Below, piece after piece: positions 45,036-54,206 of a stretch of DNA of 64,000 nt. Origin of the DNA: Chryseobacterium sp. (GTDB taxonomy: Bacteria; Bacteroidota; Bacteroidia; Flavobacteriales; Weeksellaceae); contig NZ_VOXE01000001.1 of assembly GCF_008014695.1 (NCBI RefSeq), positions 124,001 to 188,000 of the forward strand, read 5' to 3'. Numbering within the stretch: the stretch's first letter is position 1; each line of letters opens with the position of its first letter. Below the pieces are notes generated by a model. The model saw only the letters and a program-made list of their open reading frames with translations, had not been told where the DNA came from and made no database searches. Made by a program: the position numbers and the translations under genes.

Positions 45036-45070
45036 AAAAGCTGGCCCTATCTAGGGCCAGCTTTTTTTTT
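45034..45070. terminator. bidirectional terminator after hemL
   Basis: A 15-bp stem from AAAAAAGCTGGCCCT with its complement around an ATCT loop, with A and T runs on both sides, between convergent genes. Confidence 0.9.
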
Positions 45071-45085
45071 GAATTTGCTCAATCA

Positions 45086-45475
45086 TCAACGCGATGCTAT
45101 TGATACTTCAACCGGCATTACATAGGTGAAAGGGCGTTTTTTATTAGCTTTGAACTTATACTGCAGCCCGTTCATTGCGTTTTCAAGATTTTTGCTTACA
45201 TATTTGCAGTTTCCATCAGCATGAATGTTTTTCAGTCTTCCTGATTGTGAGATTTCGAATTTCACCACACTCTGTGTTACCCCTTCGGTAAGATCGGGAT
45301 CTGTAAAATCAAAATTTTGGGCGATAAGGTTTTTCAGTTCCAGAAAATCATCGTTTGAAATGAGTTGTACTTCCTGAATAGTATTGCCAGTCTCTTGCGC
45401 TTTCACGGTATTGGCTAGACATCCGAAGGCCAAAAATGCTGCGATTCCGAAGAATCTTAATGCTATATTTTTCAT
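45086..45475 (-). CDS. exported protein with TonB C-terminal-like domain
   Basis: The 129-residue protein has a signal peptide (FFGIAAFLAFGCLANTVKA) and a single small domain with TonB-C-like features (VTQSVVKFEISQSGRLKNIH, then SKNLENAMNGLQYKFK and TYVMPVEVSI). It has no N-terminal anchor-proline linker, so it is not a complete TonB; such stand-alone domains are common in Bacteroidota and their partner is unknown. It is monocistronic. Confidence 0.65.
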   Translation of the reverse strand: MKNIALRFFGIAAFLAFGCLANTVKAQETGNTIQEVQLISNDDFLELKNLIAQNFDFTDPDLTEGVTQSVVKFEISQSGRLKNIHADGNCKYVSKNLENAMNGLQYKFKANKKRPFTYVMPVEVSIASR

Positions 45476-45658
45476 AATTTCTGTATTAAATTGTTAGATT
45501 GTTTTAATTAACATAACAAAGTAAATAACTTAATATCAAATTAACAAATAATTCATATTAAATTAACATTAAAACCTAAAAATTTAATATTGGGCTATGG
45601 AAAATAGATAAAGTGCAGTTTAATAGTATTTTACAATATTAACCATATATTAACAAAA

Positions 45659-45682
45659 AAACCGCCAGAGTTTCTGACGGTT
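45659..45682 (-). terminator. terminator of the TonB receptor-lipoprotein operon
   Basis: On the minus strand AACCGTCAGA pairs with TCTGGCGGTT (one G-U) across a short AAC loop, followed by seven T. The rest of the gap 45476-45712 is AT-rich and shows no further feature. Confidence 0.75.
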
Positions 45683-45712
45683 TAGATTTGATATGAAAAA
45701 TTAACTTGAAAA

Positions 45713-46891
45713 TTAAATTCCTGCCCAACCGGTTGCCCATGTTGGTGTCGCAGTACCGTTTCCGGCTCCTGTGGCAGAAGCACTTACAGTATAAGTGTTC
45801 GTCAGCACCGGGATTGTCGGTCCGCTTAATGGTCCGCTTCCGTCTGGGTCATTACCTTTTGCAGAAGATTCAGTTGTTACATTATCAAACTTCACATTAG
45901 TTATTTTCCCACCACCGTTAAAGTAAGTGACTGTTGCATCATTTTCGAAGTTGATTCCCGTTTTCCAGCCGGAAAGAACGATATTGTCCATCATTCCGTA
46001 AGTTCCGACTCTTAATTTCATTCCGTCTGTTTCGGTTCCTGTTGTAGCTCCAATGAAAGTAGCATTTTTAATGGTTGGGTTAGAACGTGGCGAAGCGTTA
46101 TGATCGTTAGAGTTGTTATCTGCTTCAATACCGCGGTTACCATTGATTCTTTTTGCGTAGATGTTGGTGGCTGTTCCGTTCCATCCTTCTGTCCAGTCAA
46201 AAGCATCATCTTCGTTGTTTACCGATACAATGTTGGAAACATTTACAGTTCCACCAAAGAATTCGATGCCGTCATCAGATCCATTGATCATCGAAACATA
46301 GTCAATCGTGGTTCCTTTTCCTACCGCAAAAAGCGAAAGTCCGTTGAATTCTTTGTCAGCTGTATAAATAGCACCTGCATATTCAATTCTTACATGTTTA
46401 AGGATCCCGGAATTATCGTTTGCATCAGTTCCGCCATATTGAGCGTTCCCAACTTCAGCAGTTGCAGTGACTCCTTTGTTCATTGGTGCTTTACCGCAGA
46501 TTACAAGACCGCCCCATGAGCCGGGAGTTGCAGTAGGGCTTGTAAATACAATTGGACTTGATGCTGTTCCATTCGCGAAAATTTGTCCGCCCTGTTCGAT
46601 GGTAATGTAAGAAGAAGTACCGCCGGTTGCTTCAAATCTGGTGCCTGCAGGAATTACCAGTTTTCCGCCATTTCTTACTGCTACAGCACCCGTTAATTTA
46701 TACACCTTAGTTGCATCCAGGGTTACGGTTTCACCGGATTTTACTTCCCCTTTGAAATCATTGGGATTATTAGCAATCCCTATTGGGGTTGGCTGTGGGA
46801 TTGGATCATCCCCGTTGTTACAAGACTGAATTGTAAAAGCAGAAGAGATAAACAAAGCTGCTGCTAAAACTTTAAATTGGTTCTTTTTCAT
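45713..46891 (-). CDS. surface/periplasmic lipoprotein with parallel beta-helix
   Basis: The 392-residue protein has a lipoprotein signal (ALFISSAFTIQSC, Cys about residue 24) and a low-complexity PIPQPTPIG linker. From about residue 60 come short stacked repeats rich in G, N, I, V, as in right-handed parallel beta-helices (VAVRNGGKLVIPAGTRF, GISLFAVGKG-like, DAFDWTEGWNGTATNIYAK). It is encoded 32 nt behind the TonB-dependent receptor in the same operon, so it probably captures the same ligand at the surface. No catalytic residues recognised. Confidence 0.8.
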   Translation of the reverse strand: MKKNQFKVLAAALFISSAFTIQSCNNGDDPIPQPTPIGIANNPNDFKGEVKSGETVTLDATKVYKLTGAVAVRNGGKLVIPAGTRFEATGGTSSYITIEQGGQIFANGTASSPIVFTSPTATPGSWGGLVICGKAPMNKGVTATAEVGNAQYGGTDANDNSGILKHVRIEYAGAIYTADKEFNGLSLFAVGKGTTIDYVSMINGSDDGIEFFGGTVNVSNIVSVNNEDDAFDWTEGWNGTATNIYAKRINGNRGIEADNNSNDHNASPRSNPTIKNATFIGATTGTETDGMKLRVGTYGMMDNIVLSGWKTGINFENDATVTYFNGGGKITNVKFDNVTTESSAKGNDPDGSGPLSGPTIPVLTNTYTVSASATGAGNGTATPTWATGWAGI

Positions 46892-46923
46892 AATAATTTT
46901 TATTGTATTTAGATTGTGTTTTA

Positions 46924-49482
46924 TTAAAATTCATAAGAAACTCCTGCACCCAGGTTGATTCCCTTTTTGTATTCCCTTATCGTTAATTCGCCGTTTGTAT
47001 TATCCTGTACCCGTTTAAATTCAGGATCTAAAAGGTTTTTACCGCTCAATGAAAATCCTATCCCGTTTGCGAGTTTAAATCTTGCAACCGCATCCAAGGT
47101 ATTGATGGCTTTGTCTACAAGATTTCCTCGGTTTTCAAATCCAAGTGCATAAATATTATCAGCGATATGGGAATAAGACACCACAAAATCCATCGAATTA
47201 TTGTTGCCCCATTTCTGTTCCCAACCTAGATTTGCATTGCCAAGAAAATCGGATGCACCTTGCATTTTATCGCTGTTTTTAAGGAAATTTACAGAAACTG
47301 TTGTATTTTCATCCTGAACTTTTTGCGTATCCAGATCCTGCTTTGTATTCAGATAAGTGGCATTTACGAACGCGTAGAATTTTGAGTTTCCTGAAGTATA
47401 AAGATCTTTTCTGATTTCCATTTCAGCACCAAAAATTTTCCCGGTATCGCCTACATTTACAAAAGACGAACTGTTGGCAGAAGAAGCTACTACGACTCTT
47501 GAAATTGGGTTCTGGATGTATTTTCCGAAAGCAGTAACAGAAATCACTTCACCTCTTTTAGGGAACCATTCCCATTTCAGGTCTGCATTATAATTATCAG
47601 AAGGGTAGATGTCAATATTTCCATAGCTTAACTCATCAATGTCTTCATATTCGTATGGAGCTGTTTCAAGCAGAAGCGGGGTAGTATAAGTTTTAGAGGC
47701 CGAGAATCTTAAGTTATGGGTATCATTAATACTGTATTTTAAGTTCAACGCCGGTAATATTTTGGAATAATTTTTATTGATGCTGCCTCCGTTAGAAAAA
47801 ATGGCGGTGTTATAGTCAATTTTTTGGTCAAGCTGATCATATCTCACACCCAGCTGTGCGGTAAATTTCTCACTAAACTTATAATCAAAATTCAGATAAC
47901 CTGCGTTGTTGACCAATTTGGACTGGTAAAACTGCGGGATCAAAGAATTTTCTGGATTGTATTTCACATCTCCTCTGAAGGTTACAATACTGAAATACGC
48001 TCCCGTCTGATAATTCCCCGGATTAAAGAATCCGTCATAATTATTTGAGTCGAGAAAGTAGCTTCCCTGTGGCGCAAGGATTCTGAAGTTATATTGGGTC
48101 GCCCGGAAATCGCTGTTTTTGAAACGGCCGTTATAGCCTACTGTAAATTTTGCTTTTTCGCTAAGCTGATAGTCGGCATGAACATCACCCACATAATCAT
48201 CCTCTACCAATTGATCAAAATAGCGGTGATTAGCTCCCGGATTACTGCTTGCGAAAGTGCTTAAATTGTTTAATTTGTCATAAACAGAAACATTTTGCTG
48301 ACGGTCTGGTCTGCGGCTGTCCAGTCTATTGTATCCAACATTCCAAAATATTTTTAAAGGTTCGGTAAGCTGGTGCTCCCCACGAAGCTGGTTAATGATG
48401 AGATCGTTGGTTTTATAGGTCGCTCTTCTCATTTGGGTCACATACTGGTTCTGTTGGGGATCGCTGTCATTGAAATTCCTGTCATAACCGGCATAGTTTC
48501 CAAGCTTCTGCTCTGTTGTATGGATGTAGTTGGTGTTGAAGTTTACCGTGTTTTTTGAATTGATTCTATAGTTCAGGTTCAATAGCCCGGTAGAATTGGT
48601 TGAATATTCAAATTCCTCGGCATTGTCATAAATTCTTAACGCTTGACTTTGAGCATCATAAGATCCTCCCGCGATTCCTTCTGTATAGTTGTAATCGTTA
48701 TCGAAAGCAGCATAACCGAAAATATTCAGCTTACCACTGTCGCCAATTTTAATATTCGTTCCGAAATCAATTCCTAACGAAGAGTTGATTGGGTTTAGAA
48801 CCTCCTTATTGTTCCATGAAGTCGTAAATGCATACCCTTGATTTACAATGGCTGCATTTTTAGGCTTGTTAATCTGTTTAAATCCGAAATAATTAGGACC
48901 GTCCTGTAAAAAATAATTGTTTTTATTGGCTGCATTCAGATTTAATGACGAACCGAGGTTTACTTTAAAGTAAGGCTTCCCGGTATACACTTTAGAAACA
49001 ATATCTACATTCGCGCCCGAAACATCTCCCCAAAGTTTTGGGTTATATACTTTTTCAAGACCTACGAAATCAATCATATCAGTCTTGATGATACTTAAAT
49101 CGATGTTTTTGAAAGCAGGATCATTCGATGGAATCGGAAGCCCGTTCATCGTCGTGGAATTGTTTCTGTCCCCCAGACCGCGGATAAAAATCTGGCCGCT
49201 GCCTTCCTGTTTCTGTGCACCTGTAGCCTTGGTTACTGCAACAGATACGTCTCCTACTCCCTGCTTTTCAAGTTGCACTGCACCCACTCTTTCTATGACC
49301 TCTACAGATTTTTTCTGAATGCTGATAATATTACTTTCAGCACCTTTTTTGGTACTTCCCTGTATAACAACACCTTCAATTTTACTTTCTTTCTTAATGG
49401 TGTCATTAACTTCCTGCCCATAAAATACGGTGGCCGAAGATGTTAAAAATAGAACGGCGATACTCAGTTTCGTAATTTTCAT
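46924..49482 (-). CDS. TonB-dependent receptor
   Basis: The 852-residue outer-membrane transporter has a signal peptide (LSIAVLFLTSSATVFYG) and a plug domain (about residues 50-170: KQGVGDVSVAVTKATGA, SGQIFIRGLGDRNNSTTMNG, KVYNPKLWGDVSGANVDIVS). A barrel follows, ending in GAGVSYEF. No long carboxypeptidase-like N-terminal extension is present, so it is not a SusC of the classic type. The operon partner is a beta-helix lipoprotein, and a PhoB/PhoR-like pair is divergently encoded, which suggests regulated uptake of a scarce nutrient such as phosphate or an organophosphate; this is inference. Confidence 0.92.
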   Translation of the reverse strand: MKITKLSIAVLFLTSSATVFYGQEVNDTIKKESKIEGVVIQGSTKKGAESNIISIQKKSVEVIERVGAVQLEKQGVGDVSVAVTKATGAQKQEGSGQIFIRGLGDRNNSTTMNGLPIPSNDPAFKNIDLSIIKTDMIDFVGLEKVYNPKLWGDVSGANVDIVSKVYTGKPYFKVNLGSSLNLNAANKNNYFLQDGPNYFGFKQINKPKNAAIVNQGYAFTTSWNNKEVLNPINSSLGIDFGTNIKIGDSGKLNIFGYAAFDNDYNYTEGIAGGSYDAQSQALRIYDNAEEFEYSTNSTGLLNLNYRINSKNTVNFNTNYIHTTEQKLGNYAGYDRNFNDSDPQQNQYVTQMRRATYKTNDLIINQLRGEHQLTEPLKIFWNVGYNRLDSRRPDRQQNVSVYDKLNNLSTFASSNPGANHRYFDQLVEDDYVGDVHADYQLSEKAKFTVGYNGRFKNSDFRATQYNFRILAPQGSYFLDSNNYDGFFNPGNYQTGAYFSIVTFRGDVKYNPENSLIPQFYQSKLVNNAGYLNFDYKFSEKFTAQLGVRYDQLDQKIDYNTAIFSNGGSINKNYSKILPALNLKYSINDTHNLRFSASKTYTTPLLLETAPYEYEDIDELSYGNIDIYPSDNYNADLKWEWFPKRGEVISVTAFGKYIQNPISRVVVASSANSSSFVNVGDTGKIFGAEMEIRKDLYTSGNSKFYAFVNATYLNTKQDLDTQKVQDENTTVSVNFLKNSDKMQGASDFLGNANLGWEQKWGNNNSMDFVVSYSHIADNIYALGFENRGNLVDKAINTLDAVARFKLANGIGFSLSGKNLLDPEFKRVQDNTNGELTIREYKKGINLGAGVSYEF

Positions 49483-49553
49483 TTCTCTTTTTACTTTTTT
49501 TTCTTTTCACTGCAAAGAAAATGAGAAAGCACAGAAAAGATATTGACTGAATT

Positions 49554-49581
49554 TTAACATTGGATTAAATAATCATTAAGA
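49554..49581. promoter_or_regulatory. three 11-bp-spaced TTAA repeats, candidate response-regulator box
   Basis: TTAACA at 49554, TTAAAT at 49565 and TTAAGA at 49576 are spaced exactly 11 bp, the spacing of PhoB/PhoP-family half-sites; Bacillus PhoP sites use TTAACA-like hexamers. The box sits between the TonB receptor gene and the divergent regulator gene. Confidence 0.4.
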
Positions 49582-49645
49582 AATCCCCCTAATATTAACT
49601 TAGTGTGAACTTTCAAAACACCGCCGCACGAATATTAAAATTGAT

Positions 49646-49653
49646 TAACTTTG
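49646..49653 (+). promoter_or_regulatory. -7 promoter element for the response regulator
   Basis: TAACTTTG, exact match, 18 nt before the ATG at 49672. Confidence 0.6.
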
Positions 49654-49671
49654 AATGGTTAAAACGTACAG

Positions 49672-50349
49672 ATGAGTCAGAAAAAAATTCTCCTTATAGA
49701 TGATGAACAGGATATTCTCGAAATCCTTTCCTACAATCTTGAAAAAGAAGGTTACCGTGTTTTCACGGCAAATAACGGAAAAGAAGGGATCGATAAGGCA
49801 AAGGAAATTCTTCCGGATCTGATCCTTCTGGATGTAATGATGCCCGAAAAAGACGGCATCGAAACCTGTCAGGAATTACGGAAGATTAAGGAACTCCAGA
49901 AAACACTCATCGTGTTTCTCTCGGCCAGAAGCGAAGAGTTCTCCCAGCTTGCAGGCTTTCAGGCAGGCGCAAACGACTACATCGTGAAACTCATCAAACC
50001 TAAGGTGCTCACATCAAAAGTAAATGCCCTTCTGCAGCTTACTTCTCAGGTTTCCGATAACTCAAAAAACATCGAAGTGGGCGACCTTATCATCGATAAA
50101 GATAATTTCAGGGTTTCCAAAACCGGACAGCTCTTCCTGCTTCCCAAAAAAGAATTTGATCTGCTCTATCTTCTGGCTTCCAATACTGATAAAGTTTTCA
50201 AAAGGGAAGAAATCCTAGAAAAAGTATGGGGAAATGATGTGATTGTTGGGGAGAGAACAATTGATGTCCACATCCGCCGCCTCCGCGAAAAACTCGGAAT
50301 TAATACCATTCAGACGCTGAAAGGCATCGGATATAAATTAGTTGTGTAA
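49672..50349 (+). CDS. response regulator transcription factor, OmpR/PhoB type
   Basis: The 225-residue protein has a receiver domain with acidic pair D10/D11, phospho-acceptor D54 (LILLDVMMPEKDG), and switch lysine K106. The residue after that lysine is Leu (YIVKLIKPK), where Pro is nearly universal. The C-terminal winged helix (EVGDLIIDKDNFRVSKT to GERTIDVHIRRLREKLG, GIGYKLVV) is of the PhoB subtype. It starts 9 nt before the kinase gene and is divergent from the TonB receptor operon. Confidence 0.92.
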   Translation: MSQKKILLIDDEQDILEILSYNLEKEGYRVFTANNGKEGIDKAKEILPDLILLDVMMPEKDGIETCQELRKIKELQKTLIVFLSARSEEFSQLAGFQAGANDYIVKLIKPKVLTSKVNALLQLTSQVSDNSKNIEVGDLIIDKDNFRVSKTGQLFLLPKKEFDLLYLLASNTDKVFKREEILEKVWGNDVIVGERTIDVHIRRLREKLGINTIQTLKGIGYKLVV

Positions 50350-50358
50350 CTTAGCTGG

Positions 50359-51396
50359 ATGAGGTTCCACAAATTAACCCTTATCGCTTCTTTTTTTCTT
50401 ACCGTTGCCATGTCGGTTGTGGCATTGGTTTTTGATTATTCCAAAGAGGATATCATTCACGATAAAGGAACTTTCTATCTTACGCTTTCTTTATTCATAC
50501 TGCTGATATTTGTCCTTAATTATGTGATTCTGGACTATCTTTTTAATTTTTACGGCAAAAAACAGATCCGGAGAATTTCCACTATTCTGCCGGAAGAATT
50601 CGTCCACGATAATCAGACTGAACTGAATTTTCAGGAACTCGGCGAGCGTGTTTCTCAGTACAGCCAGAAAAATGCCACAGAAATGGATACGATGAAGGAA
50701 ATGGAGACCTACCGGAAAGAATACATCGGGAATGTTTCCCATGAACTGAAAACACCGCTTTTTTCAATACAGGGATACGTGGAAACCCTCATGGATGGCG
50801 GAGTCGATGATCTTGCAATCCGCGATAAATATCTCGAACGGATTGATAAATCGGTTGAAAGGCTGCTCACCATTGTAAAGGATCTGGATATGATTAACCA
50901 GTATGAAAGCGGAGAAATCACGCTGAATATTACCCGTTTCGATATCAATAATTTAGTCAGGGAAATCATTGATCTGCTTGATCTCGAAGCCCAGAAAAAA
51001 AATTCAACGGTACTGCTCCAGGCCTCTTCGCCGCAGATTTTTGTCAATGCTGATAAACAGAAAATTTCTCAGGTGCTCATTAACCTTATTTCAAATGCCA
51101 TTCATTACGCGAACCGTGAACAGGCCCAGATTCAGGTGCGCACTCATGTTCTGAAAAACAAAATCCTGGTGGAAGTGGAAGATAACGGAATGGGCATCAA
51201 ACCCGAAGTTCTGCCCCGCATTTTCGAAAGGTTTTACAGAGTGGAAACAAGCAGGAACCGCAGAGATGGGGGTTCGGGTCTGGGACTGGCCATTGTGAAA
51301 CACATCATGGAGGCACACCACGAAAATATTACAGTGGAAAGCGTGTATCTCGAGGGCACCAAATTCAGTTTTCTTCTCGAAAAAGCCAATGCTTAA
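50359..51396 (+). CDS. sensor histidine kinase, PhoR-like
   Basis: The 345-residue membrane kinase has two transmembrane helices (about residues 8-25 and 41-60) with a short periplasmic loop of about 15 residues. A cytoplasmic linker follows, then the HisKA domain with H128 in YIGNVSHELKTPLFSIQGY, and the HATPase domain (N box SNAIHYANREQ, G1 VEDNGMGIKPEVLPRIF, G2 GGSGLGLAIVKHIM). No PAS or HAMP domain is evident, and the tiny sensor loop suggests that it senses through a membrane partner, as PhoR does with the Pst transporter. Partner of the preceding regulator. Confidence 0.92.
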   Translation: MRFHKLTLIASFFLTVAMSVVALVFDYSKEDIIHDKGTFYLTLSLFILLIFVLNYVILDYLFNFYGKKQIRRISTILPEEFVHDNQTELNFQELGERVSQYSQKNATEMDTMKEMETYRKEYIGNVSHELKTPLFSIQGYVETLMDGGVDDLAIRDKYLERIDKSVERLLTIVKDLDMINQYESGEITLNITRFDINNLVREIIDLLDLEAQKKNSTVLLQASSPQIFVNADKQKISQVLINLISNAIHYANREQAQIQVRTHVLKNKILVEVEDNGMGIKPEVLPRIFERFYRVETSRNRRDGGSGLGLAIVKHIMEAHHENITVESVYLEGTKFSFLLEKANA

Positions 51397-51444
51397 GACG
51401 CTGAATTTATAAAAATATTTTCGAAAAAAAATACGTGTTTTTTT

Positions 51445-51473
51445 TTTGCCGATATTCAATTGTTTTATCTTTG
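51445..51473 (+). promoter_or_regulatory. complete -33/-7 promoter for the acidic-tailed protein gene
   Basis: TTTG (51445-51448), a 17-nt spacer and TATCTTTG (51466-51473), an exact consensus match; the leader would be about 46 nt. Confidence 0.65.
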
Positions 51474-51522
51474 TCCCCGAAATAAATCTCAAAACTCACA
51501 CAAAAAAATTTAAAAAGAAAAA

Positions 51523-52113
51523 ATGGTTTATAAGATACGGGTGATTTTAGACGCCAAAGAAAACATCTTCCGCGATGTGGAGATCAAAGAGAAACAGACA
51601 CTCTGGAATCTGCATTTGGGCATAAAAAGTGCCTTCAGCCTTCAGGGAGATGATCTTTCGGTTTTTAATATTCTGGATGAAGATGGGGTAGTGGTAAAAG
51701 CGGTTCCATTAGAAGATATGAGTGATGATGGCGACGGTGAAATTGCTTCCGACGTGTACCTCAATGAAGCGTTTGAAAATGTTGGGGATAAACTGCACTT
51801 TCAGTACGGTTTCATGGATCTGTGGGAATTTTTCTGCGAACTGGTGGAGGAAATCGATGAAAAACCGGCAGTGAATTATCCGATCACGGTCTTCCGTTTC
51901 GGGAAAGTACCTTTGAAAGCGCCAAGCAAATCAGGCGGAAAGAAAAATTCCAAAAATTCAGTGATTCCTTTGCTGGATGATGATTTTGATAATTTCGACG
52001 AGAGTTTCACTTCCGGCAGTTTCGAGGATGATGACGATGAAAGTTTTGATGATGATGAAGACGATGACTACAAAGATGATTTCTTCGAAGAAGACGATTC
52101 TGAAGAAGTATAA
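51523..52113 (+). CDS. IS1096 passenger TnpR / pRiA4b ORF-3-like protein with acidic tail
   Basis: The 196-residue protein has the pRiA4b ORF-3-like fold in residues 1-135 (YKIRVILDAKENIFRDVEI, LWNLHLGIKSAFSL, KLHFQYGFMDLWEFFCELVE). A Lys-rich linker and a very acidic C-terminal tail of about 45 residues, mainly D and E, follow. Despite its database name the family is usually chromosomal and not linked to transposition; function is unknown. No transposase or inverted repeats flank it. Confidence 0.8.
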   Translation: MVYKIRVILDAKENIFRDVEIKEKQTLWNLHLGIKSAFSLQGDDLSVFNILDEDGVVVKAVPLEDMSDDGDGEIASDVYLNEAFENVGDKLHFQYGFMDLWEFFCELVEEIDEKPAVNYPITVFRFGKVPLKAPSKSGGKKNSKNSVIPLLDDDFDNFDESFTSGSFEDDDDESFDDDEDDDYKDDFFEEDDSEEV

Positions 52114-52123
52114 AAATAGAAAA

Positions 52124-52149
52124 GACCCCGAATTTCCGGGGTTTTTTTA
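52124..52149 (+). terminator. terminator after the acidic-tailed protein gene
   Basis: ACCCCG / CGGGGT stem with an AATTTC loop and a seven-T tract. Confidence 0.8.
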
Positions 52150-52247
52150 TGGAAAACAGCGGAAAAATTGGCTTTTTACCATCGTAAAATTCATAATTTT
52201 AGCGTTTTAAATTTTCATCTTTTCTGAATGCCTAAAAAATAAAGAAT

Positions 52248-53519
52248 ATGTCCGACCACTGGAAACATTCCACCAATATTTACGAAGTCAATCTGCGGCA
52301 GTACACGAGCGAAGGGACATTTATCGCCTTCGAAAAGGAAATGCCACGCCTGAAAGAAATGGGTGTGGAAACCTTGTGGTTCATGCCCATCACGCTAATC
52401 TCGCTCAAAAACAGAAAAGGAACTTTGGGAAGTCAATACGCCGCTCAGGATTATACTTCCGTAAATCCTGAATTCGGGACGTTGGACGATTTCAGAAATT
52501 TGGTGAACACAGCACATCAAATGGGCTTTAAAGTCATTATCGACTGGGTCGCCAATCACACCGGTTGGGATCATGTCTGGACCAAGTCCAATCCTGATTT
52601 TTACCTGAAAGATCCGGATACGAATGATTTTAAAACCGCTTCCGGAATGGATGACATCATCGAACTGGATTATTCCAATCCCGAAATGCGGCTGGCCATG
52701 ATTGAAGCCATGAAATTTTGGGTGCGCGAAACCGGTATCGACGGTTTCCGTTGCGATCTCGCCGCCTGGGTGGAAGCGGATTTCTGGCAACAGGCCCGTC
52801 CGGAAGTGGAAAAAGGGACAGCCCTCTTCTGGCTCGGTGAATTTGATGAACTCGATAATCCGGAGCACGGAGAAATTTTCGACGCGAGTTACAGCTGGAT
52901 CTGGATGCACAAAACAAAGGAATATTGCGACGGTAAGATATCACTGGCCGACCTGAAAGACCTGCTCCTTCGGTATTCTGCTATCGGCGACAGGTCGATG
53001 CGCACCTGGTTCACATCCAATCACGACGAAAATACCTGGAACGGCACCGAATACGAAAAATACGGGATCCTCGCGAAACCGCTTGCGGTTTTTTCTGCGA
53101 CCTGGAACGGCGTTCCGCTTATCTACAGCGGTCAGGAACTGCCTTTGACCATCAAACGTCTGGAGTTTTTTGAAAAGGATCCGATTCCGTGGACGGGAAC
53201 TTATGAGCTGCATGATTTTTATAAAACTTTACTGACGCTAAAATCCAGCAGTTCTGCGGTGCGCGGCGGTGATCCTGAAGTACAGACCCTTCTGCTGAAA
53301 ACGTCAGCCGATGATAAAATTCTGGCCTATCTCCGCAAAAATGGGGAAGACGAGGTCATAACCATACTGAATATGTCTGTGGAAGCCGTTGATTTTTCAA
53401 TTGTGGATGATCTGATCACCGGAAGTTATAAAAATGTCTTTGAAAAAACTTTTAGGGATTTTACCTCGGATAAAAGTTTTGTGATGGAAGCGGGTAATTA
53501 TGAGGTTTTTGAAAAATAG
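52248..53519 (+). CDS. intracellular GH13 alpha-amylase family enzyme (1)
   Basis: The 423-residue GH13 enzyme has no signal peptide. Catalytic residues by motif are nucleophile D170 (GIDGFRCDLAAW), acid/base E198 (FWLGEFDEL) and transition-state stabiliser D260 (FTSNHDENTW); the first conserved region is VIIDWVANHTGWDH. The C-terminal beta-domain is short. Likely substrates are maltodextrins or similar alpha-glucans in the cytoplasm. It is a paralog of the minus-strand gene at 55730. Confidence 0.93.
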   Translation: MSDHWKHSTNIYEVNLRQYTSEGTFIAFEKEMPRLKEMGVETLWFMPITLISLKNRKGTLGSQYAAQDYTSVNPEFGTLDDFRNLVNTAHQMGFKVIIDWVANHTGWDHVWTKSNPDFYLKDPDTNDFKTASGMDDIIELDYSNPEMRLAMIEAMKFWVRETGIDGFRCDLAAWVEADFWQQARPEVEKGTALFWLGEFDELDNPEHGEIFDASYSWIWMHKTKEYCDGKISLADLKDLLLRYSAIGDRSMRTWFTSNHDENTWNGTEYEKYGILAKPLAVFSATWNGVPLIYSGQELPLTIKRLEFFEKDPIPWTGTYELHDFYKTLLTLKSSSSAVRGGDPEVQTLLLKTSADDKILAYLRKNGEDEVITILNMSVEAVDFSIVDDLITGSYKNVFEKTFRDFTSDKSFVMEAGNYEVFEK

Positions 53520-53606
53520 ACTGTTAAAATTAATGGTGGATGTTATCATTGATGCATGAGCAACTCCGAAGAAATAGGATTCTGGCACCATTAAAATAAA
53601 ATTACC

Positions 53607-53614
53607 TAATTTTG
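53607..53614 (+). promoter_or_regulatory. -7 promoter element for the KTSC/J-domain gene
   Basis: TAATTTTG, exact match. Transcription would begin near 53618, so the start codon must lie downstream. Confidence 0.5.
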
Positions 53615-53707
53615 CACCCCGAAAAGAGTCAGATAAAATCGCCAAAAGAACATTACAACAACACGGCGACTGCAGATGACCTTTTAGAATCACAAAATAT
53701 TGCATTT

Positions 53708-54154
53708 ATGAAAAGAATTGGCGAACACCGGAAACTTCTTGGGGTTGATAAAACTGCTACTTTAAAAGACTTGAAAACAATTTACAGAAATACGATGAAA
53801 GATGCGCATCCTGATAAATTTGTGAATGACGAAGAAGCCAAATTGGAAGCGGAAGAAAAAAGCAAATCGGTGATCGAAGCCTACCATTTTCTGGTGAGCA
53901 TTAATCCTGAAACTCAGGAAAAATATAAAGAAGAATACACCGAAACGATCTCAAAATCGATTATTCAGGATTTTCATTATGAAAAACAGATTCTGAAAGT
54001 TCAGCATTTCAACGGTAAAATGTATGAGTACATTGGAGTTCCGAGAAATACCTATATTAAAATGGTGAACGCCGATTCACCAAGCCGTTTTGCCAGAAGA
54101 CACATTTACGGAAGTTTCATTTACAGAAAATCGGGCGAGGCAATGGTGGATTAA
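53708..54154 (+). CDS. J-domain and KTSC-domain protein
   Basis: From ATG 53708 (MKRIGEHRKLLG) the protein is 148 residues. It has a divergent J domain (residues 10-65, TLKDLKTIYRNTMKDAHPDKF, HPD present) and a C-terminal KTSC domain (KMYEYIGVPRNTYIKMVNA, SRFARRHIYGSF). KTSC is a small domain related to the C-terminus of lysyl-tRNA synthetases; the role of the combination is unknown. The open frame extends upstream about 30 codons of protein-like sequence (SPKEHYNNTATADDLL), but no start codon is found there, so the true start is uncertain. Confidence 0.8.
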   Translation: MKRIGEHRKLLGVDKTATLKDLKTIYRNTMKDAHPDKFVNDEEAKLEAEEKSKSVIEAYHFLVSINPETQEKYKEEYTETISKSIIQDFHYEKQILKVQHFNGKMYEYIGVPRNTYIKMVNADSPSRFARRHIYGSFIYRKSGEAMVD

Positions 54155-54206
54155 TTTTTTGCTCAGTTATTTTCAAATAATTACGAGTGATTTGGAATGT
54201 AGAAAT

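Noticed and set aside
51523..52113. Evidence of a transposon around the IS1096-passenger-like gene
   Set aside because: No transposase, inverted repeats or target duplication is visible. The family name is historical and the gene has an ordinary promoter and terminator.
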